Position numbers and translations under genes: made by a program. A stretch of 64,000 nucleotides of DNA, from the NCBI RefSeq assembly GCF_003425985.1, contig NZ_CP022985.1:3642001-3706000 (forward strand), in the 5' to 3' direction. The notes under the pieces are model-generated. The model made no database searches and was not told where the DNA came from. It worked only from the letters and a program-made list of their open reading frames with translations. How positions within the stretch are numbered: position 1 is the stretch's first letter; every line of letters begins with the position of its first letter. Shown here one piece after another: positions 7,814 through 16,670 of this stretch. The DNA is from Mariniflexile sp. TRM1-10. Lineage in GTDB: Bacteria; Bacteroidota; Bacteroidia; Flavobacteriales; Flavobacteriaceae.

Positions 7814-9085
7814 ATGAAGACAAACACCACATTTTCAGTACTTTTCTTCACAAGAAAATTATCCAAGTCCGCAGATAAATTATCAATTTATGCACGTGTT
7901 ACTATTAATGGAAAACGGGCAGAAATTAGTTTAAAACGAATCGTCCAAATTAACGATTGGGATAATAATAAGGGAAAATGTAGGGGAAATACATCAAAAA
8001 TAAGATTTTTAAACGCCTATCTGGATGAGGTACATAGTAAATTATTGGATTGCCAAAAACAATTATTTGCGGAAGGTAAAATGGTTTCTGCCACTGCCGT
8101 AAAGGCAAGATACTTGGGTGAAGATGAAAACCATAAGACTTTAAGGGATATTATCAAATACCATAATACAAACATGGTTGATGTTTTAAAGTTCGGCACC
8201 ATGAAGAATTATTACACTACTGAAAAATACCTATATACATTTTTAGCTGATGAACTAAAGACAAATGATATTTATTTAAAGCAACTAAACCATAGGTTCA
8301 TTTGTGATTTTGAGATTTTTTTAAGGAACAGCAGGAATTCGAAAAACGAATTGACCTTAACCAATAACGGTGTGATGAAGCATTTGGAACGCTTAAAAAA
8401 AATGATAAATCTTGCCTGCAAATTGGAATGGATAAATAAAAACCCATTTCAACTTTTTCAGCTTAAATTCAAAAAATTTGATAGACAGTATCTTTCGGAA
8501 AGGGAACTGGAACGAATTGAAAGTACGCTTTTCACAAAAGAGGCATTGGAACGGGTTAAGGATTGTTTTTTGTTTTCATGTTATACAGGGCTGTCTTATG
8601 TTGATGTTAAGATGCTTAAAAGCAATCATATCTCTAGAGGTATTGATAATAACTATTGGATTTTTACCAAACGGGAAAAAACAAATGAAACGGTTAAGAT
8701 TCCCATTTTACCTAAAGCTTTAGAAATCATAAATAAGTACAAAACGTTTTCAGAATATATGAATGGTGAAAATGTATTGCCACTTTATTCCAATCAGAAA
8801 ATCAATGTTTATTTAAAGGATATAGCCAAGGACTGCGGCATCCATAAGAATCTGACCTTCCATGTCGCCAGACACACGTTTGCTACGACTGTCATGCTAT
8901 CCAATGGCGTGCCTTTAGAAACCGTATCAAAGCTTTTGGGACACAGCAAGCTATCGACCACACAAATCTATGCTAGGGTAGTGGAAACCAAGATAAGCGA
9001 GGACATAGGCAACCTATTACAGCGATTTGAAACAAAAAAGCAACAATCAGAACAACAAACCAAAACAACATTTTTTCAGGGCTGA
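7814..9085 (+). CDS. Tyrosine recombinase (CTnDOT-like integrase)
   Basis: This is a 423-residue integrase with an N-terminal arm-binding domain (about residues 5-95), a SAM-like core-binding domain (about 105-205) and a C-terminal catalytic domain. The catalytic residues H350 and R353 (HVARHTF), H377 (LLGHSKLSTT) and nucleophile Y386 are present. The position of the first catalytic Arg is serine (S261 in CYTGLSYVDV). The same replacement is known in IntDOT of the Bacteroides conjugative transposon CTnDOT. It reads inward from the tRNA and ends six bases before a strong terminator. It should excise and integrate the island at the tRNA-Pro repeat. Confidence 0.9.
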   Translation: MKTNTTFSVLFFTRKLSKSADKLSIYARVTINGKRAEISLKRIVQINDWDNNKGKCRGNTSKIRFLNAYLDEVHSKLLDCQKQLFAEGKMVSATAVKARYLGEDENHKTLRDIIKYHNTNMVDVLKFGTMKNYYTTEKYLYTFLADELKTNDIYLKQLNHRFICDFEIFLRNSRNSKNELTLTNNGVMKHLERLKKMINLACKLEWINKNPFQLFQLKFKKFDRQYLSERELERIESTLFTKEALERVKDCFLFSCYTGLSYVDVKMLKSNHISRGIDNNYWIFTKREKTNETVKIPILPKALEIINKYKTFSEYMNGENVLPLYSNQKINVYLKDIAKDCGIHKNLTFHVARHTFATTVMLSNGVPLETVSKLLGHSKLSTTQIYARVVETKISEDIGNLLQRFETKKQQSEQQTKTTFFQG

Positions 9086-9090
9086 AATTG

Positions 9091-9145
9091 AATTCCCTTT
9101 CAATGCGCTCTTCACAAGAAAACGGGAGCGTATTGAAAGGGAATT
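9091..9145 (+). terminator. Strong terminator after the integrase
   Basis: Two 20-base arms (9091-9110 and 9126-9145) pair with one mismatch around a 15-base loop and are followed by TTTATT. The same hairpin recurs at 14123-14177 behind a broken integrase tail. A small frame downstream (9088-9309) has no protein-like features. Confidence 0.8.
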
Positions 9146-9335
9146 TTATTATTTATATGAAGGCTAGGAGTCTTCGGGACGTGGCAAAATTACACACAAC
9201 GTTTCTCGCATTGAATAGGAGCAGAAATAGGGGCAGAGTTTTTTCCGCTGAGATAGAATTTTCTTGGTTTGAAAAATGCTACAACTTACTAAAAAAAACA
9301 GGTATTTAGCAAATGCGGTGTTAGAGGCAGGTTTT

Positions 9336-10043
9336 CTATTTGTTGCCATAAATTGTCCAATTCAATTTAATTTCTGATAGTTTTTCGTACTCTGTAATTT
9401 TTCGCATTATTGACTTTTTATGTTCGGCACCAATTAAAAACACTGCTTGATTATATTGGTTTCCTTTGCTGTAATTGTAAATATTCTGAAGCATTGCGTT
9501 TTCGCGATTATCGTATTGTTCTGCGTGAAATAATTTGTAAATATTAAGTAATCTATTCTTCTGGATTTCAGATTCCATAATATTTTTTTCTAGAACCTCC
9601 TTTTCATTTAATAAGTCTAAAAATTTATTGCTATTGAGAAAATGAAAACCTTCCTGTGCTATCAAAGCCTCTTTCTCATTATCTAACTTTTTATAATCTT
9701 CGTATTTGAAGAATGTATGAATCATAAAGTGAATTTCCTGTTGGTATTTAGATAATTTTTGGGTTACATCAATATCGACAGGAAAAATTTTAATGTTATA
9801 GTTTTCTTTATATCTTTTGATACATTTTACTTCAAGAGGTACTACTGGAGGATGCCGATTAAGCAAAATGTTGTTGGCACAATACATATCAAACGAGTCG
9901 CTATAATACATATCAGAAAAACGGGTCGTCAATTCATCAAAAATCACCTCGGGATTTATAGGTTCGATAATCTTGTGCAATTCATCAGAATTACATTGTC
10001 CATTTTCCAAATGTATAGTACCAATAAGGGTTATATTATACAT
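9336..10043 (-). CDS. TraB/PrgY-like protein in the defence island
   Basis: This is a 235-residue protein with no signal peptide. The start MYNITLIGTIHLENG and the phrase VIFDEL, followed near the C-terminus by VFLIGAEHKKSI, match the GTxH ... E ... GxxH layout of the TraB/PrgY/GumN (Tiki-like) superfamily, whose members are putative metal-dependent hydrolases. The middle is rich in charged helices. It lies 148 bases downstream of mcrC on the same strand, inside the segment bounded by the two integrase tails, so it may be a third part of that cassette. The superfamily call is from pattern memory and is moderate; the function is unknown. Confidence 0.5.
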   Translation of the reverse strand: MYNITLIGTIHLENGQCNSDELHKIIEPINPEVIFDELTTRFSDMYYSDSFDMYCANNILLNRHPPVVPLEVKCIKRYKENYNIKIFPVDIDVTQKLSKYQQEIHFMIHTFFKYEDYKKLDNEKEALIAQEGFHFLNSNKFLDLLNEKEVLEKNIMESEIQKNRLLNIYKLFHAEQYDNRENAMLQNIYNYSKGNQYNQAVFLIGAEHKKSIMRKITEYEKLSEIKLNWTIYGNK

Positions 10044-10191
10044 CTTTTGTAGTTAACCTCTCGGTCTCTCTTTTTTAGTCCACAAACTTGCCTCTAACTT
10101 TTCTCAGCTACACCCAGTCAGGGGATTTTTAGCACTGCACCTTATATGAGGCAAACAGTTTAAATTTAGCACAAATTTTCATAAGAAGCCG

Positions 10192-11631
10192 TTAGCCCCG
10201 CCTGACGCAAAACTGCTGTTGCAGATTGTGATTTACGTGTCTATTCGTCAAATGTGAAATTCGTTTTATAAATTCATTTTCGTTTTCAATAAGTTCTCCC
10301 ATCGTTTGATTTTCAAAAACAAAGACTCCATCAACCACAAAGTGAACTTCATTATTATTATCACCATATAAAGTTTCAGTATGAGAATATTCAAAGTCTA
10401 TTTTCTTTGATAATGGGTAAATCAAACCGCTTGCGATTAAATCGTCCTGATAATAACCAGAATAAGAATGTATTTGATGCAAATCCGCTCTATCAATGTC
10501 TTTGCTCTGCATTTCCATTTTTTTGAATTTTGCATCAAGAGCAATAATTTTCCCGCTTGTTTTATGTGTCATTATTAAATCTGGAAACATAGACCTGCGA
10601 TAGAATTGTTTTTGATAAATTGGAATTTCTACTTGACCGCTTACAAACCATTCGGGGAAGTTTCTATTTAAAAGTTTTTCAAGATATAGTTCATACAATT
10701 CTGCAATGTCAAATAGGTAGCCTGTTGTTGCTATATCTTGCCTTTCATTATTGAGCATTAAATCTTTATTTAGCAAAATTATTTCGGCATACTCCAATAC
10801 TTTTTTAAAACCACGATACATTGGATTGTATATCGTTTGATGTGTTTTAGCTTTTCGTATTGTTTCATAGCTTACAAAACGTCCCGAATACTGCTGTTTT
10901 AATTGTTGGTTCAATCCAAGTAAGCGGCTGTGAATTTCTTTTCCAAAAACATTTTCTAATTTTCTCAATGCTAAATATAGAACATCTACGATTTCCTGAA
11001 CATACATTCGCTCTCTGAAAGTTGTAGTTAGTTTTCCCTGAAACGGAATATCTCTTTTTAAGTAGTCGTTAAAGTCTATACTGCCTCTTACTTTGTGGCT
11101 TCTTTCTTGATGTTTTTGGTATTGTTGTGGTAAACCTAAGACAACAGCTTTTTCTAATGATTGAATAAATAAGTGAGCTATTATAAACAAAAACTGATTT
11201 TCTGTTTCGTCCTTTTTAGCGTTGATTTGCTCGTTATCAACATAAATATCATTTACTAAATTGAGCATACGCTTTAAAAAAGTGTCACCATACTTTGTTG
11301 TAATATTGATTTTACAACCCTTGTGAAAAAGAACACCAGCGTATAAACCAGTCTGAATAAAATATTCTTTCTCTTTTCCTTCCTTTTCTTTGGAATAAAG
11401 TTTTAGAATAAGACGTTCTTCGTCTTGCTCAAAAAAACGATTACGTTTGAAATTGAATACTTTGACTTGCTTTAGTTGTTCTGCTCCAAGTTTTAACTCA
11501 TAAACAGAAGAAAATATTTGTTGCAAATATTTAACGCCTGACCTTTTTACGTTGAAAATATTCCCCAAATCCGCTTCTGGAATAGGTGCTTCTTCGTAAA
11601 AATTATGATTGACAGGTACGCTAATTCTCAT
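10192..11631 (-). CDS. mcrC: McrC-like nuclease subunit of a type IV restriction system
   Basis: This is a 479-residue protein. The N-terminal half is the McrC beta-rich domain that contacts McrB. The C-terminal half is a PD-(D/E)XK nuclease with PD at 350-351 (MFPDLIM) and DAK at 366-368 (ALDAKFK), followed by an HQIHSYSGYY helix. McrC joins the McrB GTPase ring and cuts DNA carrying modified cytosine. Its start is one base after the McrB stop, so the two are translationally coupled. No frameshift or missing catalytic residue is seen. Confidence 0.88.
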   Translation of the reverse strand: MRISVPVNHNFYEEAPIPEADLGNIFNVKRSGVKYLQQIFSSVYELKLGAEQLKQVKVFNFKRNRFFEQDEERLILKLYSKEKEGKEKEYFIQTGLYAGVLFHKGCKINITTKYGDTFLKRMLNLVNDIYVDNEQINAKKDETENQFLFIIAHLFIQSLEKAVVLGLPQQYQKHQERSHKVRGSIDFNDYLKRDIPFQGKLTTTFRERMYVQEIVDVLYLALRKLENVFGKEIHSRLLGLNQQLKQQYSGRFVSYETIRKAKTHQTIYNPMYRGFKKVLEYAEIILLNKDLMLNNERQDIATTGYLFDIAELYELYLEKLLNRNFPEWFVSGQVEIPIYQKQFYRRSMFPDLIMTHKTSGKIIALDAKFKKMEMQSKDIDRADLHQIHSYSGYYQDDLIASGLIYPLSKKIDFEYSHTETLYGDNNNEVHFVVDGVFVFENQTMGELIENENEFIKRISHLTNRHVNHNLQQQFCVRRG

Positions 11632-11632
11632 T

Positions 11633-13744
11633 TTATTTCAATGTTTCTTTAAATTTATTCAAGGCTTCATCTAACTTATTGTCTAATTCACTTTCCGCAA
11701 ATACAGCTCTTAAATATTCTTTCAATGTTGGGCGTAGATACAAGTTGAATAAAACTTCTACATTGTTTGGGGTAATTTCTTTTCGTTTAGAAATGCCGCT
11801 TATCTTCATAAAAAAGGAATGACCAAATTCATACGATTTGCCTAATCCCAATTCATTAGAAATATAATTGTTTAATTTTTCGCAAGATTTTATATATTGA
11901 CCAATATTGCTAAATTCCTCTTTGCCTCTAAAACGTGTTTCTTCTTCAATTACTTCGTAATCGCAATCTTTTCTTATCCACTTAAATCTTCTGCGAAGTG
12001 CTAAATCGAAAGCGTCAATGCTTTTGTCAACATCATTCATCATTCCTATGAAAAACACATTTTCAGGAACACCAAATTTCACCTCATTATTATCAATACA
12101 GTAAGCTAAATGTTTATATTTTTCGCTGTCTTCGTTAATTAAATCTTCAATAAGAGTTGAATATTGAGTTCTAAGTAAATTCTTATTGTTTTTGCTGTCG
12201 TGGCGATAATCTTTTTCCAAAAGTGATAAGGTTTCTCCAAATACAGTTGAAAGATTGGCTCTATTTATTTCGTCCACTACGAAATAAAAAGCCTTTTCAG
12301 GGTTATTTTTAGCTTTAATGCAAAAGTTCTTAAAAACTCCGTTTACTAATTCAAAACGGATATTTCCGTCTTTTGAAACACCTTTGGGTTTTATTCCTTC
12401 AATGAAATCTTCGTAGGTAAATGACGGATGAAACTGTAATATTTCGTATCTAGAACTGTCGCCTTGACAAACAAAATCCAAACTATTGATTACTGAATAT
12501 GTTTTACCGGTTCCTGGTGGTCCATACATTATTACGTTTGGATTGTTTAAGTCAGCAATAGCTTTTGAATTTCCATAACGCCACAAAAAACGTGAGAGTA
12601 AAATAAGTTCGCCTTTGTCCTGTTCGTTTATACCTAATAGTTTTTTTGCGACAATACAAACGTGATGGTTTTTGGTGAGAATTCCTTCGGAATCACTATC
12701 AATAAATTCGTTGTATAATTCGTCTAGCCATTGTGTAGAATAGATATATAAAAAGTCTGATAGATTATCTAAAACAGTTAATTTCATCAAAATCTGTTTA
12801 GCACTATAACCTGTATCTTCTACCAAACGTATTTTTTCTAACGGGTCAGATGTCGAAGCAATGCTCCGAAATAGATTTTTGATGTAGTCGTTGAAGTAAG
12901 TTTCCGCTTCTTGTCGAGTGGCATTCTGCTTTTTTTGACTTTTGATAAAATACGTTTGGTTGTCATTATTAAGTTTTACTTCAAAATTTTCTGCATTACC
13001 TGGTTTAGAAGAACCTAAAACAGTTCGAGTTGTACGTTCCAAAAAATTGCATAAATAGCCTCCGGGCATTGTTGCTGTAGCACTTCCTAAAGTATTTGTG
13101 TAATCGTCTAAACTTAATGTGTTATTTACAATTTTATCCCTGTATAGTTTCCATTGTGTAATCAAATGGTCAATCTCTTGATTATTAAATCTCTTATCTT
13201 CTTCTTTGGTTTCACTTTTGAATTTGTTCCAAAGGGCTTTGATTTGAGATTGTCTTTCTTCCGATAATTTTATGTTTGCCATTAGTTGTTTGATAATTTG
13301 TTTGTTTAATTCAGCCGATAATGAGTTCACAATTTTATTGTCTGCTTCAACTTCGTTGGGTTTTAAATGATATAGTGTAGCAGGTTGTTTTGATTCTCCC
13401 CAAGTGCTATCATTGAAGTCAAGCCATAATTCGTCTAGACGTTCTTTAGGAATTGTAAATTTTAATTTTCGGTTTTGTGATGTGTTGGGTGTTCCGTCCA
13501 CATACTCATATCTTGCTTCAGAATCTACAATTCCACACAAGAAGAATTTTTTATTTGAGTTTTGTCCTTGCGCAATAAGAATTACATCGCCAATACGAAT
13601 TTCATTTTTAAACATTTGACCAAAACGATGCTTGTCGTCATATCCAATAAATGCTCGTTTTAAATCTTGTATAGAGTCTTTCCAGTCCGCCTCATCTTCT
13701 CCATTCATAACATTTGGAGATAATATCCAATACTTTCGTTTCAT
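11633..13744 (-). CDS. mcrB: McrB-like AAA+ GTPase with N-terminal EVE-like domain
   Basis: This is a 703-residue protein. Residues 1-130 look like an EVE/PUA-like reader (KYWILSPNVMNGEDEADW, IGDVILIAQG), the fold that recognises modified bases. A helical linker follows. The AAA+ module has Walker A GPPGTGKT (408-415), Walker B FVVDEINRAN (488-497), the McrB signature MNDVDKSI (569-576) and arginines RRRF (584-587). McrB binds modified DNA and translocates with GTP to activate McrC. It heads a two-gene operon with mcrC. The reader domain call is inference from the N-terminal pattern. Confidence 0.88.
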   Translation of the reverse strand: MKRKYWILSPNVMNGEDEADWKDSIQDLKRAFIGYDDKHRFGQMFKNEIRIGDVILIAQGQNSNKKFFLCGIVDSEARYEYVDGTPNTSQNRKLKFTIPKERLDELWLDFNDSTWGESKQPATLYHLKPNEVEADNKIVNSLSAELNKQIIKQLMANIKLSEERQSQIKALWNKFKSETKEEDKRFNNQEIDHLITQWKLYRDKIVNNTLSLDDYTNTLGSATATMPGGYLCNFLERTTRTVLGSSKPGNAENFEVKLNNDNQTYFIKSQKKQNATRQEAETYFNDYIKNLFRSIASTSDPLEKIRLVEDTGYSAKQILMKLTVLDNLSDFLYIYSTQWLDELYNEFIDSDSEGILTKNHHVCIVAKKLLGINEQDKGELILLSRFLWRYGNSKAIADLNNPNVIMYGPPGTGKTYSVINSLDFVCQGDSSRYEILQFHPSFTYEDFIEGIKPKGVSKDGNIRFELVNGVFKNFCIKAKNNPEKAFYFVVDEINRANLSTVFGETLSLLEKDYRHDSKNNKNLLRTQYSTLIEDLINEDSEKYKHLAYCIDNNEVKFGVPENVFFIGMMNDVDKSIDAFDLALRRRFKWIRKDCDYEVIEEETRFRGKEEFSNIGQYIKSCEKLNNYISNELGLGKSYEFGHSFFMKISGISKRKEITPNNVEVLFNLYLRPTLKEYLRAVFAESELDNKLDEALNKFKETLK

Positions 13745-14031
13745 TTATGATTTAATTTTCTTTGGTTGTGGGTGTCCTACCATAGCCTCTAATTTGTTTA
13801 TATAATGAGATTTTATATTCTTACTCAACCATATTTGACGGTATGTGAATGTTTTTGTACATAACATATTTTACCACCCTATAAAAAGAAGAAAATTCTT
13901 TATGCAATTTAGTAGTATTTTATAAACAATCAAACAGTTTTATTTTTTTTCTAATTAATCAAAAGTGTAAATCGAATTGGGTTTCATTTAATGTTTACTT
14001 ACAAACGTTAAATGCTAAGCAAGTTAAGGTA

Positions 14032-14178
14032 GGATATAGGCAACCTACATGCAGCGATTTGAAACAAAAAAGCAACAATTGGAGTAACAAGCCAAAACAA
14101 CATTTTTTCAGGGCTGAAATAGAATTCCCTTTCAATGCGCTCTTCACAAGAAAACGGGAGCGTATTGAAAGGGAATTT
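14032..14178 (+). pseudogene. 3' tail of a second integrase plus its terminator
   Basis: This 147-base block matches 9001-9145, the last codons of the intact integrase and its terminator, with a one-base insertion and scattered changes. A frameshift and an early TAA destroy the frame. The hairpin arms are at 14123-14142 and 14158-14177. Nothing convincingly like the rest of an integrase lies upstream; the 13745-14031 stretch up to mcrB shows no gene. The two tails therefore flank the TraB-like/McrBC segment as direct repeats. Confidence 0.85.
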
Positions 14179-14401
14179 TATAAGATTAACAGACAAATAG
14201 AAATCTAAGATTTGCGTTATATGTAGTTTTTGAATTTTCTATAGAGGCTGAATGTAATAATGGAGAAACAAAATTAAAAAACTAAAAAGCTTGAAGCGGG
14301 AAAATTTCTTAATGAATATACTATTTTTTCGTAAATATGATTGAATGAAATTATTAATGTCAAAAGATATTGATCAAATTTTTAATTCTATTAACTTATT
14401 T

Positions 14402-14653
14402 CTAATTAATTTCCTTTTCTATACCTTCGAGGAGTTCACTAACAGTTAACTTAAGCCCATGAGAGATTCTCATGAGGGTGCTTATTTTCATTTCTTGGTC
14501 TCCTCTCATGTACTTACGGAGATTTTCGACATCCATATTCGCATCATGTGCCACATCTTTTTGTACCAATGAAGTTGATTTAATGGTGTTTTTTATCCTT
14601 TTTCCTAAGGCATCTACAACTGGATGATATTCTTTTTTCTTATGCGTCTTCAT
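14402..14653 (-). CDS. XRE-type helix-turn-helix regulator
   Basis: This is an 83-residue protein that is almost entirely an XRE (Cro/CI) DNA-binding domain. LVQKDVAHDANMDVENLRKYMRG spans the helix-turn-helix, followed by MKISTLMRISHGLKLTVSELLEG, the typical closing helices. It is divergent from a plus-strand promoter with a perfect palindrome at 14705-14718, a likely operator. A role as the island's switch, controlling its own gene and the 15041/15385 pair, is inferred. Confidence 0.8.
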   Translation of the reverse strand: MKTHKKKEYHPVVDALGKRIKNTIKSTSLVQKDVAHDANMDVENLRKYMRGDQEMKISTLMRISHGLKLTVSELLEGIEKEIN

Positions 14654-14704
14654 GAGAATGAAATTAAAACAATCAGATTATATTTAAAGGATTGTTTATA
14701 ATCA

Positions 14705-14736
14705 GGTTGTATACAACCGAAATTTTATTATATTTG
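14705..14736 (+). promoter_or_regulatory. Promoter with overlapping palindromic operator
   Basis: GGTTGTATACAACC (14705-14718) is a perfect 14-bp palindrome containing the -33 TTG (14707-14709). After exactly 19 bases comes a consensus -7 box TATATTTG (14729-14736). It points rightward, away from the XRE gene, towards the genes at 15041 and 15385. The leader of about 300 bases before 15041 holds no clear gene. Confidence 0.65.
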
Positions 14737-15040
14737 TCTAGTATTGATGTGTTTGTGATTATTCAAATTAAAATATTTAGAAACATTCGCTTAGAATCTT
14801 GAACGGAAAACTGGTAATTTAAAGGAACATGATAAGTAAGATACTCTCGTCTCTCAATGGGCGTGGGCTCACTTATTGTAGCACGGTATACCAGTACCTC
14901 TGATGCAGTAAGCTGAGTTCCATGCCTTTTTTTTGTTTCTATATACAAATGGATTAATGGAGTATTGGCCTTGTTTTTCAGGCAACTTCAACTTTGCAGA
15001 CATTAAAAAGAAGCATGTATTAACCCAAAACCTGACCCTC

Positions 15041-15388
15041 ATGGAAGACAACAAGAAACCTATAGACCCCAACTCCTTTATATTGCCACAGCACGATATT
15101 CTAGACTCACTGGCACTATTGCTGGAGAGGTCAAGCCTCAGCAATGCCGTTAAAGAACACTGTGGCACGGCACTCAAGGTTATGGGCATTATATATACCG
15201 ACCTGGCATACAACACGGGAACACAGCTTTTATTAAGAAAGGAATTCGACACGTTCTATGAATCGTTACCAAGCGTATATTTTACCAATAGGGAACTGGT
15301 ATCCATCTATACGCTGACCAAGAACATAAAAGGGTGCATCGAAACTAATGATGTGGTGGCTATTGGCAGGGAAGGCACAAAGCCATGA
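15041..15388 (+). CDS. Unrecognised 115-residue protein coupled to a sigma factor
   Basis: The product is soluble, rich in helix-forming residues, with no signal peptide or known motif. ATG 15041 (MEDNKKPIDPNSF) is chosen because the longer frame from 14933 adds a stretch of unlike composition that overlaps the leader. The stop overlaps the start of the sigma factor gene in an ATGA, so the two are translationally coupled. By position it could be a regulator of that sigma factor, but no anti-sigma motif is seen. Codons are more G+C-rich than in most of the window, which hints at a separate origin. Confidence 0.6.
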   Translation: MEDNKKPIDPNSFILPQHDILDSLALLLERSSLSNAVKEHCGTALKVMGIIYTDLAYNTGTQLLLRKEFDTFYESLPSVYFTNRELVSIYTLTKNIKGCIETNDVVAIGREGTKP

Positions 15389-15933
15389 AGCAAGGCGGAA
15401 AAGAACTGACACTTAAGGACTACAACAAACTTTTTAAGAGCCTGTATCCACAACTATGCGTGTTCGCATACAAGTACCTCGATAGTTTGGAAACTTCAAA
15501 AGACATCGTTCAGGAGGTATTTATCAAGGTATGGGAAGACAGAACCGTTTTTCATGATGAAGGTCATACCACGGGATATTTTTATAAAGCCGTAAGGAAT
15601 AAATGTCTCAACCACCTTAAGAGCAAACAGCATCTGCTCACAGAGCGTTATGGACAGGAAAACATGGAAATCTATGGCACGGAAGAATTCCTTATGTCCG
15701 AGGCCGTAATCGTGGAAACTACCGTTATCATAGAAGACGCCATCAGGGCACTACCGGTCAAAGCAGCCCAGGTGATAAGGCTCAGCATCAAAGATTATAC
15801 AAACGATGAGATCGCCAAGGCACTGTCCATCTCTGTCAATACGGTGAAAGACCATAAAAAAGTGGCATACCGAAAATTAAGAAAGCTTCTTGGTTTTTTA
15901 AGGCAGGTTCTGGGTTTTTGGGCTGTTGGCTAG
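15385..15933 (+). CDS. ECF-like RNA polymerase sigma factor of the island
   Basis: This is a 182-residue sigma-70 family protein. Region 2 is visible as LDSLETSKDIVQEVFIKVWED and region 4 as the helix-turn-helix SISVNTVKDHKKVAYRKLRKLL. No FecR-type anti-sigma gene or TonB receptor is adjacent, unlike the sigma factors near 44 and 54 kb. It overlaps the preceding gene by four bases. It probably directs transcription of island genes, but no target promoter can be assigned. The codon use is like its partner and unlike the backbone. Confidence 0.8.
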   Translation: MKQGGKELTLKDYNKLFKSLYPQLCVFAYKYLDSLETSKDIVQEVFIKVWEDRTVFHDEGHTTGYFYKAVRNKCLNHLKSKQHLLTERYGQENMEIYGTEEFLMSEAVIVETTVIIEDAIRALPVKAAQVIRLSIKDYTNDEIAKALSISVNTVKDHKKVAYRKLRKLLGFLRQVLGFWAVG

Positions 15934-16006
15934 CTAGTCCCATAACACCATTAAGACCACTTTCCACGGTTGCATGGAAATAGGGTTTTTACGCCAACAG
16001 GGCAAC

Positions 16007-16101
16007 CGTTTTTAAAGTGATGGATTCAGGGGCTGTGATTAAAAACCGTTTTTTTGTGTTAGTTCCAAACTGAGCGAGGGGAATCCATCGCTTTAAAAAC
16101 G
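16007..16101. repeat. Long inverted repeat between the sigma factor and bfmA
   Basis: A 20-base arm at 16007-16026 (CGTTTTTAAAGTGATGGATT) is the reverse complement of 16082-16101 except for one base, with 55 bases between. A CCCGC/GCGGG hairpin follows at 16110-16124. The 206-base gap holds no gene. It could be a bidirectional terminator for the convergent genes or part of a transfer origin. Confidence 0.65.
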
Positions 16102-16139
16102 CAGCAAGCCCGCCCAAAGCGGGTGCGGTAGAAAACAGT

Positions 16140-16670
16140 TTAAGCCATACCGTTTTTCAATGCCATGTATTCCTGTTCGGTTATTTTCATGACATAGGAA
16201 TTGGTACTAAAGGTATGTTTTACTGGTTTGAATTTTTCGACCATATCCTTGAATCTATGCTTAAGCTCATGGAGCTCGGTCTGCTTTTTAAAATAGGCAT
16301 CACGGTAATAAGTGAGTTCTTCTTTTTCCGTGATTAATTTTGGTTCTGGGAAGTCTTTTTTTTCGGTTTTCAAAGGTTGCATATCTTCCACTTCCTCAAA
16401 TAAAGATTCAAGCATTTTCTTGGTTGGCTTCAATTGGGTTTCTTCAACATTTTTTAGAATGGAGACAATGGCATCCATGCGCTTGTCCAATATATTGGAT
16501 AAAGACGTAGTGCCCGTTCTTAAGGTGTCATAGGGAGATAGATGGTTGTCCTCAAAAAAGGCAATCATAAAATCCAGCGTTTCGGAATAACTTGGACTTG
16601 TTTTTTTAGAATATTTTTTAAATTTATCAATGGTTTTTCTCTTTAGCCGAATCGTATTAAAATCATCCAT
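16140..16670 (-). CDS. BfmA/BtgA-family mobilisation protein
   Basis: This is a 176-residue protein. The N-terminus DFNTIRLKRKTIDKFKKYSK followed by SETLDFMIAFFEDNHLSP matches the ribbon-helix-helix-like start of BfmA/BtgA proteins, accessory factors that bind the transfer origin of mobilisable Bacteroides elements. The rest is a charged coiled-coil region. Its usual partner, a relaxase of the BmgA/BtgB type, is not present in the island, so the mobilisation module looks incomplete. Convergent with the sigma factor gene. Confidence 0.75.
   Translation of the reverse strand: MDDFNTIRLKRKTIDKFKKYSKKTSPSYSETLDFMIAFFEDNHLSPYDTLRTGTTSLSNILDKRMDAIVSILKNVEETQLKPTKKMLESLFEEVEDMQPLKTEKKDFPEPKLITEKEELTYYRDAYFKKQTELHELKHRFKDMVEKFKPVKHTFSTNSYVMKITEQEYMALKNGMA

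Noticed and set aside
9088..9309. Small gene after the integrase
   Set aside because: The frame reads through the terminator hairpin and has no protein-like composition.
14933..15252. Genes opposite the 115-residue protein
   Set aside because: Minus-strand frames here mirror the plus-strand gene that is coupled to the sigma factor; they have no features of their own.
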